From: Naasia sp. SYSU D00057
GTDB taxonomy: Bacteria; Actinomycetota; Actinomycetes; Actinomycetales; Microbacteriaceae
Length of the DNA: 64,000 bases
Direction: 5' to 3'
NCBI RefSeq assembly: GCF_017916505.1
Contig: NZ_JAFMSZ010000001.1
Location: 310,001-374,000 of the forward strand
This document shows positions 1 to 9,652 of the stretch, piece after piece. Numbering within the stretch: the first letter of the stretch is position 1; the number at the start of each line of letters is the position of its first letter. Below the pieces are notes generated by a model. That model saw nothing but the letters and a program-made list of their open reading frames with translations, did not search any database and was not told the origin of the DNA. Position numbers and translations under genes: made by a program.

Positions 1-152
1 GCCCTTCGTCGCCCTCCGAGCGGAGCGAGGTCGACGCGGTAGCGGGCGCCGGCGGCGTGCAGAAGCTTCCGAACCCGCAGTTCGGGCGTGGTGTCTCGAC
101 CGCGGTTCGCCTGCATCGAGCGCCGCGCCCCGGGAGTGGACGCCCAGGACAT
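1..152 (-). CDS. vsr: Very short patch repair (Vsr) endonuclease, 3' part outside window
   Basis: Only the N-terminal 50 or so residues are inside the window; the gene runs off the left edge. The translation starts MSWASTPGARRSMQ, then has NRGRDTTPELRVRKLLHAAG and YRVDLAPL, which is the recognisable N-terminus of Vsr endonucleases (RSMQ...RDT.PE...R..L). Vsr nicks beside T:G mismatches that arise when 5-methylcytosine deaminates, starting very-short-patch repair, and is usually encoded near a C5-cytosine methyltransferase. One such methyltransferase lies at 11501-12598, at the far end of the divergent gene run. The ATG is supported by a TACGCT -10-like hexamer 6 nt upstream (159-164), the leaderless pattern seen at other starts in this window. 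The catalytic part lies outside, so activity cannot be judged. Confidence 0.82.
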   Translation of the reverse strand, partial: MSWASTPGARRSMQANRGRDTTPELRVRKLLHAAGARYRVDLAPLGGRRR

Positions 153-229
153 GCGAGCAGCGTATCGCGCCCCGACCGCGATGAATCGATATCGTCCTCC
201 TAGCCATACACCCTGGGGGGAACAGATTC
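153..229. promoter_or_regulatory. Divergent promoter region, vsr / DISARM-like operon
   Basis: A 77-bp gap separates two divergent starts. On the minus strand TACGCT (159-164) sits 6 nt before the vsr ATG, fitting a leaderless promoter. On the plus strand a G-rich ribosome-binding site (about 215-221) precedes the ATG at 230. A short palindrome CGATATCG lies in the middle. No confident plus-strand -35/-10 pair was identified. Confidence 0.5.
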
Positions 230-3200
230 ATGGTCGAATCGACGCGCACTTGGGCGCCGAATCCCGAACTCGTTCGAGAAGTAGAGCAGCAGTTCGAGCG
301 CGCCATCGCCTCGTACAGAGCGAACCCGAACCTGATCAGCGAGCACGCTAATCATGAAGAGTCGATCCGCGTCGGCGGGTACGCCAACCGCACGCTGCTG
401 GAGCTCGTGCAGAACGCGGCGGACGCGATGGCGGGTGCCGGCGGCCCAGACGACGACGGCCTCGGCCGAGTCGAGATCATCCTCGATCCGATGTCGCGAA
501 CGCTCTACTGTGCGAACTCCGGTCGGCCGTTCTCCAAGAACGGACTCATCGCCATCACGCATGCGCACTTGAGTGGCAAGCGCGGCGATGAGATCGGACG
601 CTTCGGCCTCGGGTTCAAGTCGGTGCTCGCAGTCGCCGACTCGCCGCAGGTACTGAGTAGATCGGTCTCGTTCGAGTTCAACTCGGCGAAGGCGAAGGAT
701 GCGATCCGCAATGTTGGATCGGCCGTGCGGCGACTTCCCGTGCTTCGCACGGCCACGCCACTCGATGCGGAGCGGCTGCACCAGGAGGATCCGATCGTGC
801 AAGCGCTCGGTGACTGGGCGACCACGATCGTGAGACTGCCCAACATCTCGAACGTCGACAGGCTTCAGCATGAGATGCAGTCGTTCGCTTCAGAATTCCT
901 GCTCTTCGTAGGTGCCGTCCGCGAGGTCCGGCTCCGCGTTCTCGGTGATCAGGGATTCGAAACGAGTCACGTTTCGCGGAGCCTCGGGGACGGGCTCTAT
1001 AAGATTGAGCGCCCCGACGGCAGTGGCGACGAATGGATCGTCGGCGAGCGCATGCACTCCCCCACCCCGTCGGCTCGTCGCGAGGTCGGAGAGGCCGTCT
1101 CTCGTGACCAGGTAAAGGTCAGTGTGGCCATCCCGGCGAAGTATTCGCAGCAACGGATCGGGCAGTTCTGGTCCTACTTCCCGCTTCGCGATGAGACGTC
1201 GGCATCAGCCCTGTTCAACGCTCCATGGAGCGTGAACGACGACCGAACCACCCTGCTCCGCAACGACTACAACCGCGAGATCCTCACGACGCTGGCGGAG
1301 ATGTTCGTCGAACTGCTCCCGCGCGTGAGCACGGCGGCGGATCCCGCCGCCGTCCTCGACTACCTTCCAGCGCGAGGACGGGAGGCCACCTACTTCGGGG
1401 ACGAGGTGCTTTGCGCACTGGTTCCGCGTCTGGCCGTCGAGACCGCGCTGATTCCGGACGGGCCTGGCCGGCTGCGCGTCGCTCCAGCTCTCAGGCCGCT
1501 CGACTTCGAGTGGGAGGCGCACGAGTCCGTTCACAGGGCATGGATCGCCTCGCCGAACACTGGTGACGACGTCCCGCACTGGCGGTGCTACGCAACCCCG
1601 AGGCGCATCGCAAGACTGCGTCAACTATTTGTGGTCAGCGTCGACCCGGACCGCTTCGACGATGACGGTCGGGACCTCCGACGGGCGCTCGACTCAGTGC
1701 CGAAGAGAGGGATCCTGTCGTGGCTCCGCGAGTGGGCCGAGGGCGGTGATATCGAGTCCGCTGCTAACGCGCTCAAATTTGTGATGGCGGATCGTGGCAA
1801 GCCTGAGATGGGTCAGGCCAGGGTGATCCCGACGAGCGATGGCGTGCGTTCGCTCAACGACAAGAGCCTGGTGTTCCTCAGACGAGCCGAGGACCTCGAG
1901 ATCGAGGGTGCTGTCTTCGTTGACCCCGAGTTCCTTGTCTATCCCGGCATGGATCGGATGCTCCGGGAAGCCGGATTCCGGGATCTCGATCCCGTCGCCA
2001 TTCTCAATGCTCGAATCGCCCAGCTCACCGGTCCGACAAATCCGGAACTGCAGGCCAAGTTCTGGGACGCGGCGCTCGAGGTGAGCCCCCGTGATGCGTC
2101 GGACGTCGTCAAAGCGCACCCTCACGCGTCGGTGCTCGTGCCCACGCTCGACGGCGGCTGGGCCTGGCCGCAGCAGGTGCTCGACCTCGACGAGTCCCTG
2201 CCTGCGGCGGACGGCGGCGTCCTGCTCGATCGCCGGCGTTGCCTCCGGAGCCTCGCGCATGAATTGGGTGTCGTGCACGCGCCCCGAGGCGAGTTCTCAT
2301 TCGATGATGAATTCGCTTCCGATGCATACATCGATTGGGTTCTGCAGGACGTGAACGGTCGGCTCACTCCGGGCGATCGCCCGGTCGAGCGTGTATCGGT
2401 GTTTCCTAGCCGCGGAGCCTCTCCTGGACCGTTCTCAGTGCTGCTGCTCCTTCGCGACGCAGGCGCCACTGATCACATTAGGGAGACCTGGACACGCGGG
2501 CTGCTGAGTCTTGGCGATGCACCTTGGGACTGCGAGGACCAGGCCACTGGTGTCACGTACCGGATCAAGTCGCCGGTGAGATGGGCTGCCGAGCAGGCAG
2601 GCCTGCTCCGCAGTTCCCGCGGCTACCGCCCCTTGGGCGAACTGGTGGCGCCATCGCTCGTGCAGTATCGAGAACTCCTGCCGCTTTTCGACGGGCCCCG
2701 GGACATCGTGGACGCCCTACAGCTTCCAGACGAGCTCGAGAGAGTTCCGGCAAAGATTCTCGCCGAAGCACTTTCGGTCGATCTGCTGCCGCCTGCGTCG
2801 AACGATGACCTGCTCGTGAGCTTCATCATCACGGCAAGCCGTCTGGCCTACCCTGCGGGACCCCCGCAGATCCCGGCTCGTGTGGGCCGGATCATCGAAT
2901 CGCGTCCCACCCGCACGGTCTACGTTGCTGTCAGCGACGAGCAACGCGAGTACCTGGCCCAGCACCAACGCCCCTACCTCCGTGCGACCGAGGAGCAAGC
3001 CGCCCTACTCACCGAGGTCGTCGGCTGTCTGCGCTTCGAGGACAGCTTCGCGTTCTCGACCCGCATAGAAGGACAGCAGGACCCCGAGCGACTCCTGGAC
3101 GTCTTCACCGGCCTGCGCTCCGTGGTGCAGTCGGACGACCTGGCCAACGCGACGATTGCGCGGGCCGGCTCCATCGCCAAGTGGGTCACGACCGAGGAGG

Positions 3201-4963
3201 GCGTCGAGACCCAGTCGCTCGATTCCTATCGCGATGGCTCGTCGATCGTGGTTCGTGCCGGTCTAGATGAGCGAAAGACTCTCGCCGCGGTGAGCGAGGC
3301 GTTCGACCTCGGAATGACGAACGCGGACATCACGCGCGCCCTTCAGGTAGGCCTCGCGCACCATCTCGAGATCCTCCGCCAGGAAGCGCTTGCTGCGGAA
3401 TCGGACGCGGGCAGGCTGGAGGTCTACTTCGGCGACGACGATCTCCGCGAGAAGCTGCCGAAGGGCCTGTGGCATGGGCTGGAGGCGCAGGGCCTCGTGT
3501 CGGCCCGCACCTCGGTAGCCGCACTATGCCTCTCCGTGTACGGCAAGGACACTGTTCGAGAACTCGCCGACCTCTTCCGTCGCGAGGGCTTCCCCGATGT
3601 TCCGAATCAGTGGGCAGGCGGCGCAGCCACCATCTCGTGGCTCCGGAAGATGGGATTTGGACCGGAGTTCGCTGGCCAGCGAACCCAGCGCCAGGACGCC
3701 GAGTTCGTGGTGCCCGGAGCCACCATCCTCTCCCCGCTGCACGGTTACCAGCGTGACATCAGCGCGAAGTTGGGCGCTGCCCTGACACAGAGGACTGGTG
3801 ACCGGCACGCGAAGGCGATGGTCGTGCTTCCGACGGGCGCAGGGAAGACGCGCGTAGCTACGCAGACCGTGCTGCAACTGTTCATCGACGGTCGGCTTAC
3901 CGGACCCGTTCTCTGGATCGCGCAATCACAGGAACTCTGCGAGCAGGCGGTGCAGACGTTCAGTGAAGTGTGGCGTGGACTCGGAGATGAGCGTCCCCTG
4001 ACGATTGGGCGGCTGTGGGAAAGCAACGAGGTTCACGAGCCCGACACGCAATTCAGCGTCATTGTGGCGACTGACGCGAAGATTGAGGTGATTCTTGGCC
4101 GGCCGAATCACGCGGACTACGACTGGCTGGCGCGTTCGGGCGCGGTGATCATCGATGAGGGCCACGTCGCCGGCACCTCGACCCGCTACACGGAGATTCT
4201 CACCTGGTTGGGAGTCGATGGCAGGAATTGGGCGCGACCCCTCATCGGGCTCTCCGCCACACCCTTCAAGGGGACCTCCGTGCAGGCTACCCGAGCGCTG
4301 GCGGCTCGTTTCGGGAACAATCCGCTGCAGGCGTTCGACGACGACCCCTACGGCGAGCTGGTTGCGCTGGGCGTCCTGGCGAGGGTCAAGCACGACATCC
4401 TGCGTGGCGTCGATGTCAGTCTCACGGGCGCAGAACTCGCGGACGCCGAGCGAATGCGCCGGATCACGCCTTCGGTGCTCGACAGAGTCGCAGCCAGTCA
4501 TGCCCGGATGAGGATCCTGGTGGACAGCATCATGGGCCTCGATAATGAGCGGGCGAAGTCGGTGCTGGTATTCACGCCGAACGTCCTCTCCGCTCAGGTA
4601 CTAGCAGCAACGCTGCGGTTCCAAGGGATTAAGGCGGCATCAGTCAGCGGACAGACTGGGCGTCAGGAACGACGCGACGTCATCGGGCAGTTCAAGCGCG
4701 GTGAGATTCAGGTCCTGGCCAACTGCGATCTCCTTACGCAGGGGTTCGACGCCCCAGGTGTCAGCGCCCTCTATATCGCCCGCCCGACGTTCAGCCCGAA
4801 CGCATACATACAGATGGCAGGACGAGGGCTGCGGGGACCGAAGAACGGCGGCAAGGAGGAGTGTCTCATCGTCGATATGGAGGACAACTTCGGTAACTCC
4901 GACATCAACAACCTGCTCGGATTCCGAGAGTACGAAGAACTCTGGCAGGAGCAGAACACATGA
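230..4963 (+). CDS. Sacsin/Hsp90-like ATPase fused to SF2 helicase
   Basis: This is a 1577-residue protein with ATPase modules at both ends. Residues about 50-140 carry a GHKL (Hsp90/sacsin/MORC-like) fold signature: N-box LLELVQNAADAM with E58 and N62, an NSGRPF G1-like motif and GRFGLGFKSV G2 motif. The long middle (about 150-1160) has no domain I recognise. Residues about 1170-1560 are an SF2 helicase: YQRD Q-like motif, Walker A LPTGAGKT (K1206), DEGH box (D1309-H1312), SATPFKG motif III, and QMAGRGLRG motif VI. GHKL ATPases fused or linked to SF2 helicases are known from prokaryotic restriction-type systems (MutL/MORC literature). It overlaps the next gene by 4 nt (ATGA), so the two are coupled. 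I infer a DNA-sensing or translocating component of the DISARM-like cluster; its exact activity is unknown. Confidence 0.8.
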   Translation: MVESTRTWAPNPELVREVEQQFERAIASYRANPNLISEHANHEESIRVGGYANRTLLELVQNAADAMAGAGGPDDDGLGRVEIILDPMSRTLYCANSGRPFSKNGLIAITHAHLSGKRGDEIGRFGLGFKSVLAVADSPQVLSRSVSFEFNSAKAKDAIRNVGSAVRRLPVLRTATPLDAERLHQEDPIVQALGDWATTIVRLPNISNVDRLQHEMQSFASEFLLFVGAVREVRLRVLGDQGFETSHVSRSLGDGLYKIERPDGSGDEWIVGERMHSPTPSARREVGEAVSRDQVKVSVAIPAKYSQQRIGQFWSYFPLRDETSASALFNAPWSVNDDRTTLLRNDYNREILTTLAEMFVELLPRVSTAADPAAVLDYLPARGREATYFGDEVLCALVPRLAVETALIPDGPGRLRVAPALRPLDFEWEAHESVHRAWIASPNTGDDVPHWRCYATPRRIARLRQLFVVSVDPDRFDDDGRDLRRALDSVPKRGILSWLREWAEGGDIESAANALKFVMADRGKPEMGQARVIPTSDGVRSLNDKSLVFLRRAEDLEIEGAVFVDPEFLVYPGMDRMLREAGFRDLDPVAILNARIAQLTGPTNPELQAKFWDAALEVSPRDASDVVKAHPHASVLVPTLDGGWAWPQQVLDLDESLPAADGGVLLDRRRCLRSLAHELGVVHAPRGEFSFDDEFASDAYIDWVLQDVNGRLTPGDRPVERVSVFPSRGASPGPFSVLLLLRDAGATDHIRETWTRGLLSLGDAPWDCEDQATGVTYRIKSPVRWAAEQAGLLRSSRGYRPLGELVAPSLVQYRELLPLFDGPRDIVDALQLPDELERVPAKILAEALSVDLLPPASNDDLLVSFIITASRLAYPAGPPQIPARVGRIIESRPTRTVYVAVSDEQREYLAQHQRPYLRATEEQAALLTEVVGCLRFEDSFAFSTRIEGQQDPERLLDVFTGLRSVVQSDDLANATIARAGSIAKWVTTEEGVETQSLDSYRDGSSIVVRAGLDERKTLAAVSEAFDLGMTNADITRALQVGLAHHLEILRQEALAAESDAGRLEVYFGDDDLREKLPKGLWHGLEAQGLVSARTSVAALCLSVYGKDTVRELADLFRREGFPDVPNQWAGGAATISWLRKMGFGPEFAGQRTQRQDAEFVVPGATILSPLHGYQRDISAKLGAALTQRTGDRHAKAMVVLPTGAGKTRVATQTVLQLFIDGRLTGPVLWIAQSQELCEQAVQTFSEVWRGLGDERPLTIGRLWESNEVHEPDTQFSVIVATDAKIEVILGRPNHADYDWLARSGAVIIDEGHVAGTSTRYTEILTWLGVDGRNWARPLIGLSATPFKGTSVQATRALAARFGNNPLQAFDDDPYGELVALGVLARVKHDILRGVDVSLTGAELADAERMRRITPSVLDRVAASHARMRILVDSIMGLDNERAKSVLVFTPNVLSAQVLAATLRFQGIKAASVSGQTGRQERRDVIGQFKRGEIQVLANCDLLTQGFDAPGVSALYIARPTFSPNAYIQMAGRGLRGPKNGGKEECLIVDMEDNFGNSDINNLLGFREYEELWQEQNT

Positions 4964-6468
4964 TTCTGAGCCCGGACCTGCGTGACGTCGAGAAGACGAC
5001 GGTCAGCGAGGCGGAGCGCCGACTCGCGCGGCTCCTCGCCGCAATACCCGAGCAGATGGCGGTGGCGTTCCACTCGGTGAAGCTCCGCTCGCACGCCTAC
5101 AAGCAGATGGCGGAAGCCGACTTCGTCGTCCTCTGGAAGGGCGTCGTCATCGTCGTCGAGGTAAAGGGCGGAGGTGTCAAGAAGTTCGACGGCTCCTGGT
5201 ACACCGTCGACCGGCATGGTGACGCCCACCGACTGTCGTCCTCGCCGATGGAGCAGGCACGGACCGCGATGTTCGCCTTGCGGGACATCCTCCGCGAGGA
5301 CGGGATCGGCTGGTTCCCCACTGAGGCCATAGTGGTGACGCCTGACATCGACAGTCCACCCTCGTCAACGGAATGGAAGTCAACCCACTGGCTCGCTAAG
5401 GATTCGATGACGGCCTCAGCCCTGTCCGCTGCGCTTGATCGCGTCGCCGAGGGCTCGCGCCCGGTCCCCCGCGGCGAGCGCGTGGCCCGCGCGGATGAGT
5501 TGCGTAGAAGGCTGTTCGGCGAATTCTCCAGGATGCCTGTTCTGGATGCGCAGCGAGGTGCTGTTGTCGATGAACAGAACAGAGCGACGGAGGGTCAGGC
5601 GCGTGTCCTGGCCGGCCTGTCAAGAAATCCTCGCATCGTGGTTCGCGGCGGGGCCGGCACCGGCAAGTCGCTGGTGCTTGCGGAATCCGCGAAACACGAG
5701 GCTTCGGCGGGACGTTCTGTTCTCATCACCTTCCGTTCTCCCGGGCTGCGACACTTCTTCGAGCCTCGTGTCTCCGAGCGCGGCATCGCGGTGATCGCTT
5801 TCGATGAACTTTCCCAAGAGCGCCAGTACGACGTCCTTCTCGTCGACGAGGCGCAGGACCTGATGTCCTCAGAAGCCATGGACCTTCTTGACCGGGTGCT
5901 GGTGGGGGGAACGACCGGTGGCCGTTGGCGGATGTTCCTCGATCCGAACAACCAGGCGCACGTTCATGGGAGGTTCGACCGCGAGATCTTCGACCTGGTC
6001 GCGTCCGAGGCCTCCGAGTACGACCTGAGCCTGAACGTCCGTAACACCAAGGCCATCGTGCACATGGTCCAGGAGTACCTCGGCGCCGACGTCGGCGATG
6101 CAGGCATCGTCAACGGCGAGAGGATTCAATGGTGCTGGGCGACCGACGGAGGAGGCGTCCTCGAGGCGATTGCCATCGCAAAGGCGCTCACCCTAGAGGG
6201 AGTTGCGCCGTCGAACATCTGGGTCATCCCGGTCACCGCCGACGCATCGACGGACCGTCTGCAGGACGGCATCCGCGTTCTCAGCCCGCGCTCGGCGAAG
6301 GGCCTCGAGACGGAGCATGTGATCGTCTGTGACCTTCCGGATGAGTTCGACGATCACCCGATGGCGAACTTCTACGTCGCTGTCACCCGCCCTCGCGTAG
6401 CGCTGCATGTCGTGGCGACGGGCGAGGACAAACGACGGCTGCAAACCCTCGCTCGGAGGACTCGGTGA
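4960..6468 (+). CDS. NERD nuclease-domain / UvrD-like SF1 helicase
   Basis: This 502-residue protein begins with a NERD domain (about 25-110), a PD-(D/E)xK-like nuclease fold. The sequence shows ADFVV (D54) followed by VVEVKGG (E67, K69), matching the D...ExK active-site pattern. A compact SF1 helicase follows: Walker A GGAGTGKS (K236), Walker B VDEAQD (D296-D300), LNVRNT, LSPRSAKGLE and FYVAVTRPR as motifs IV-VI. The ATG overlaps the stop of the preceding gene by 4 nt. In this cluster it is the only protein with an obvious nuclease motif, since no phospholipase-D (DrmC) gene is present. I infer it may supply DNA cleavage for the system; it could alternatively be a repair or accessory helicase. 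Confidence 0.8.
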   Translation: MILSPDLRDVEKTTVSEAERRLARLLAAIPEQMAVAFHSVKLRSHAYKQMAEADFVVLWKGVVIVVEVKGGGVKKFDGSWYTVDRHGDAHRLSSSPMEQARTAMFALRDILREDGIGWFPTEAIVVTPDIDSPPSSTEWKSTHWLAKDSMTASALSAALDRVAEGSRPVPRGERVARADELRRRLFGEFSRMPVLDAQRGAVVDEQNRATEGQARVLAGLSRNPRIVVRGGAGTGKSLVLAESAKHEASAGRSVLITFRSPGLRHFFEPRVSERGIAVIAFDELSQERQYDVLLVDEAQDLMSSEAMDLLDRVLVGGTTGGRWRMFLDPNNQAHVHGRFDREIFDLVASEASEYDLSLNVRNTKAIVHMVQEYLGADVGDAGIVNGERIQWCWATDGGGVLEAIAIAKALTLEGVAPSNIWVIPVTADASTDRLQDGIRVLSPRSAKGLETEHVIVCDLPDEFDDHPMANFYVAVTRPRVALHVVATGEDKRRLQTLARRTR

Positions 6469-6475
6469 ACACCCA

Positions 6476-9400
6476 ATGACTCTCACGAAGGCGCAGGCAA
6501 TCGCCCTCGACCACATCCGGAAGGCGTATGTCGGTCCGGAGCAGGGCGACGATGAGGTCCTGATCAATCGACCGTCCCTGCAGTACTCCGTCGGCATGCT
6601 GTTCCCAGCCGAGAGCGACTCGTCGGTTTCCACGGATGAGCGGCAACCCGATACGTCCGACGGCTTCCTGGAAGCGGACGTGGAGAGGGGGGAGGTAGAA
6701 GAGAACGACGCGTCCGTCCCCCTCGCTGAGGACTGGCGGCCCTCCTCGACCGCCGTCTCGCTCGTCACCGATGGTGAATCGGTCCTGTGCGACTTCTCGG
6801 CGGCCACCTACTCGCCGGTGATGGACGACGGTCCCGCCCGTTGGCGACGGCAGGCTCACTCGTTTCCGGCGCTCGAACTGACCCGAACTACAACCCATCG
6901 TCAGATGACACTCGGATCCGTGAGCGTCGAGGTCGGATCCCGATGGCGGGCATACGGGGCTGGCTACCTGGTCACGACGCACGTACGGGTTCAGACGGAA
7001 TCCACGGGCAACGACCGCGAGGACATCGCCCGCATGCTCTTCCAGGTAGAGCTGGGTGTGCGCCCCCGGACCGGCGCCCGGATTCTCGAGTACGACGTCT
7101 CCCGCGCGATCGATGTCGATTCGGAATCGCGCGAACTCCGAGTCCGATATCGCGACCGCAGAGTATTCGCGGTCGGGCACGGAATGGCCGCAGGCTGGGA
7201 CGTCGGGCCGAGCGGGGAGTGCACCAAGGTGTATCTGGATCCGGTGCCTGCGTTCGTCGTGCCCGCGATCGCGCAGACGAGCCTCGGAGCTGACAGTGAA
7301 GCGGCGCGAGCCCTCGACCTCGACTTCTTGCAGACCATCGATTCCGAGCCGGAGGAAGTGGTCGCCTCGTTGTGGTCCTTCGTCGAGGAGTTCCAGGGCT
7401 GGGTTCTGGCACAGGCGCGCGACGCCGAGCGGCTAGGAGATGACGCCAGCGCGATCGTCGCCCGTGCTGGACGCGCTGCGGAGCGGATGAGCAGCGGCGT
7501 GTCCCTGCTCGAGGACCCGACGCACCAGCAGATCAGGACAGCATTCGCGCTCGGCATGGCGGCGATGCGCGAGCAGATGCTGCAAGCGGCCATCGCGAGG
7601 GGCGAAGTCGACCCCCGGCCCGCCTGGCGGCCCTTCCAGCTGGGCTTCATCCTTGTCACGCTCGCGTCTACCCTCGATGAGAGAGACATCGAGCGCGAGT
7701 TGGTGGATCTGATCTGGTTCCCGACAGGCGGTGGCAAGACCGAGGCGTATCTGGGCGTCGCTGCGGTGGCGATCTTCCTCCGCCGGATCCGCTTCGGGGC
7801 AGCCGGGGCGGGCACCGCGGTGATCACCAGGTACACCCTGCGGCTCCTCACCTCTCAACAGTTCCAACGGGCAGCGTCCCTGATCTGCGCGATGGAGCTC
7901 TTGCGGGCCAGCGACACGCGCGCACGAGGCATGGGCCCGTTCTCGATCGGCCTTTGGGTCGGCAACGAGGCAACCCCGGGCAGCCGGGGCAGTGCGAGGC
8001 ACGCGCTTGAGCGGCTGTACAAGGCGCGGAGTCCTCGAGAGGCCAACGAGTTCCAGATCACCGAGTGTCCGTGGTGTCTAACGGAACTCGTGCCCGAGAC
8101 CAAGGACGACTCCCGGCGCTCATACGGGGCGCGCGAGGCGGGGAACGACGTCGTCTTCCAGTGCATCAACGACGCTTGCCCCTTCGCCGAACGCGAGCTG
8201 CCTATGGCGGTGGTCGATGACGTCCTCTACGACGAGCCGCCCACCATCCTTCTGGCAACCGTAGACAAGTTCGCGCGACTGCAGTTCAACGAGCGTGCCG
8301 GGCGGTTGCTTGGTATCGGAACTCCATACCGGCGGCCCGAGTTGATCATCCAGGACGAGTTGCACCTCCTGTCCGGCCCTCTCGGCACGACAGTGGCTGT
8401 CTTCGACGCGGTGATACAGCTGCTCTTGAACCGCGGGGGCTCGAAGCCGAAGATCATCGCGTCCACTGCGACGATCCGCGCTTCCACCGACCAGGTCCGC
8501 GGCCTGTACGGCCGTTCGGTCGCGCTGTATCCCCCCGCCGGTCTCAACGGTGACGAGACCTTCTTCGCACGACCGGTGACTTCCGGGGAGGGAAGGCTGT
8601 ACGTCGGTCTCATGCCGCAGAGCGTGTCCCAGGCGACCGCGCTGGTCGCTGCGGCGTCACCCCTGCTGGAGATTCCGGAAGTGGTCCTCGAGTCCGAGGG
8701 CGTCGACCGCCGGCGGGACCCCTACTGGACGCTGGTTATGTACCACAACTCGCTGCGGGAGTTGGGCCGTAGCGGGGCACTCCTGCTGGACGACATCAAC
8801 GGCCGCCTGGAGACGCGTGCCGAGCGGCTGGATGCGGCTCTGCGCCGGGTGCGTGCCTCTGCCGTCCTCGAGTTGACGAGCCGGCGCGGTCCCGAGGAAC
8901 TTCCCAATGACCTGCGCCTGCTGCGTGCCAGCGCTGATGAGCCGGGGTCGGCGGTCGACGTGGTGCTCTCCTCCAACATGCTCTCGGTCGGCATCGACGT
9001 GCAACGGCTCGCTCTGATGCTCATGGTGGGTCAGCCGAAGACCACGGCCGAGTACATTCAAGCCACCAGCCGCGTCGGTCGCGGGTCGGTCAACGGCATC
9101 GTCGTCACTCTGTTCCGGTCGAATCGAGCCCGCGACAGGTCGCACTTCGAGACCTTCCGCAGCTATCACGACGCGCTCTACCGTGGCGTTGAGCCGACAA
9201 GCGTGACCCCCTGGTCACTGTCTTCGCGCGACCGTTCTTTGGCGGGAGCGCTCGTGGCACTTCTGCGCCACTCATTTCCGGCGCTGGCCGGTGACGCGGC
9301 GGCAGGATCACTCGACCTGGATGATCCCGGCTTCCGTTCGCAGCTCGACCCGCTCGTGGAACGGCTGATTTCGCTTGTCGCCCGCGCCGAGGCCGGCGAA

Positions 9401-9652
9401 GCCGAGGCCGCAACCGATCAACTCTGGCAGCTCTTGCGCGATTGGGATCGCCGCGCCAAGAAGGCGCGAGAGGACGGCGAGGCACTCCACTACGAGCGGC
9501 GCCGCGCCGAGTCCTCGGCCCTCGTGCTCCGATTCGGGCAAACGGGCGAGGGGTGGCTCGTGGCCGACTCGATGAGGTCCGTGGAACCCAACGTGGCCGT
9601 CGAGGTGCAAGAACCAATGCAGGAGGTACAGCGTGCAGAAGATCCGGCATGA
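6476..9652 (+). CDS. drmA: DrmA-like DISARM helicase
   Basis: This is a 1058-residue SF2-type helicase of the DISARM DrmA family. Walker A is FPTGGGKTEAYLG (K421). The box II motif reads DELHLLSG (D627-H630), characteristic of DrmA and related DUF1998-partner helicases. STATIRAS is motif III, and SSNMLSVGIDVQRL plus YIQATSRVGRG (about 832-870) are motifs V and VI. A cysteine cluster (CPWC...CINDACPF, about 530-570) may bind zinc between the helicase halves. The start ATG lies 7 nt after the upstream stop, with GGAGGA at 6456-6461 inside that gene. The 3' end overlaps drmB by 20 nt. DrmA with DrmB is the conserved core of DISARM, proposed to block incoming phage DNA. Confidence 0.85.
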   Translation: MTLTKAQAIALDHIRKAYVGPEQGDDEVLINRPSLQYSVGMLFPAESDSSVSTDERQPDTSDGFLEADVERGEVEENDASVPLAEDWRPSSTAVSLVTDGESVLCDFSAATYSPVMDDGPARWRRQAHSFPALELTRTTTHRQMTLGSVSVEVGSRWRAYGAGYLVTTHVRVQTESTGNDREDIARMLFQVELGVRPRTGARILEYDVSRAIDVDSESRELRVRYRDRRVFAVGHGMAAGWDVGPSGECTKVYLDPVPAFVVPAIAQTSLGADSEAARALDLDFLQTIDSEPEEVVASLWSFVEEFQGWVLAQARDAERLGDDASAIVARAGRAAERMSSGVSLLEDPTHQQIRTAFALGMAAMREQMLQAAIARGEVDPRPAWRPFQLGFILVTLASTLDERDIERELVDLIWFPTGGGKTEAYLGVAAVAIFLRRIRFGAAGAGTAVITRYTLRLLTSQQFQRAASLICAMELLRASDTRARGMGPFSIGLWVGNEATPGSRGSARHALERLYKARSPREANEFQITECPWCLTELVPETKDDSRRSYGAREAGNDVVFQCINDACPFAERELPMAVVDDVLYDEPPTILLATVDKFARLQFNERAGRLLGIGTPYRRPELIIQDELHLLSGPLGTTVAVFDAVIQLLLNRGGSKPKIIASTATIRASTDQVRGLYGRSVALYPPAGLNGDETFFARPVTSGEGRLYVGLMPQSVSQATALVAAASPLLEIPEVVLESEGVDRRRDPYWTLVMYHNSLRELGRSGALLLDDINGRLETRAERLDAALRRVRASAVLELTSRRGPEELPNDLRLLRASADEPGSAVDVVLSSNMLSVGIDVQRLALMLMVGQPKTTAEYIQATSRVGRGSVNGIVVTLFRSNRARDRSHFETFRSYHDALYRGVEPTSVTPWSLSSRDRSLAGALVALLRHSFPALAGDAAAGSLDLDDPGFRSQLDPLVERLISLVARAEAGEAEAATDQLWQLLRDWDRRAKKAREDGEALHYERRRAESSALVLRFGQTGEGWLVADSMRSVEPNVAVEVQEPMQEVQRAEDPA

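Noticed and set aside
88-351. Short plus-strand frame at the left edge
   Set aside because: It overlaps vsr on the other strand and the start of the 1577-residue protein, both of which have clear family motifs.
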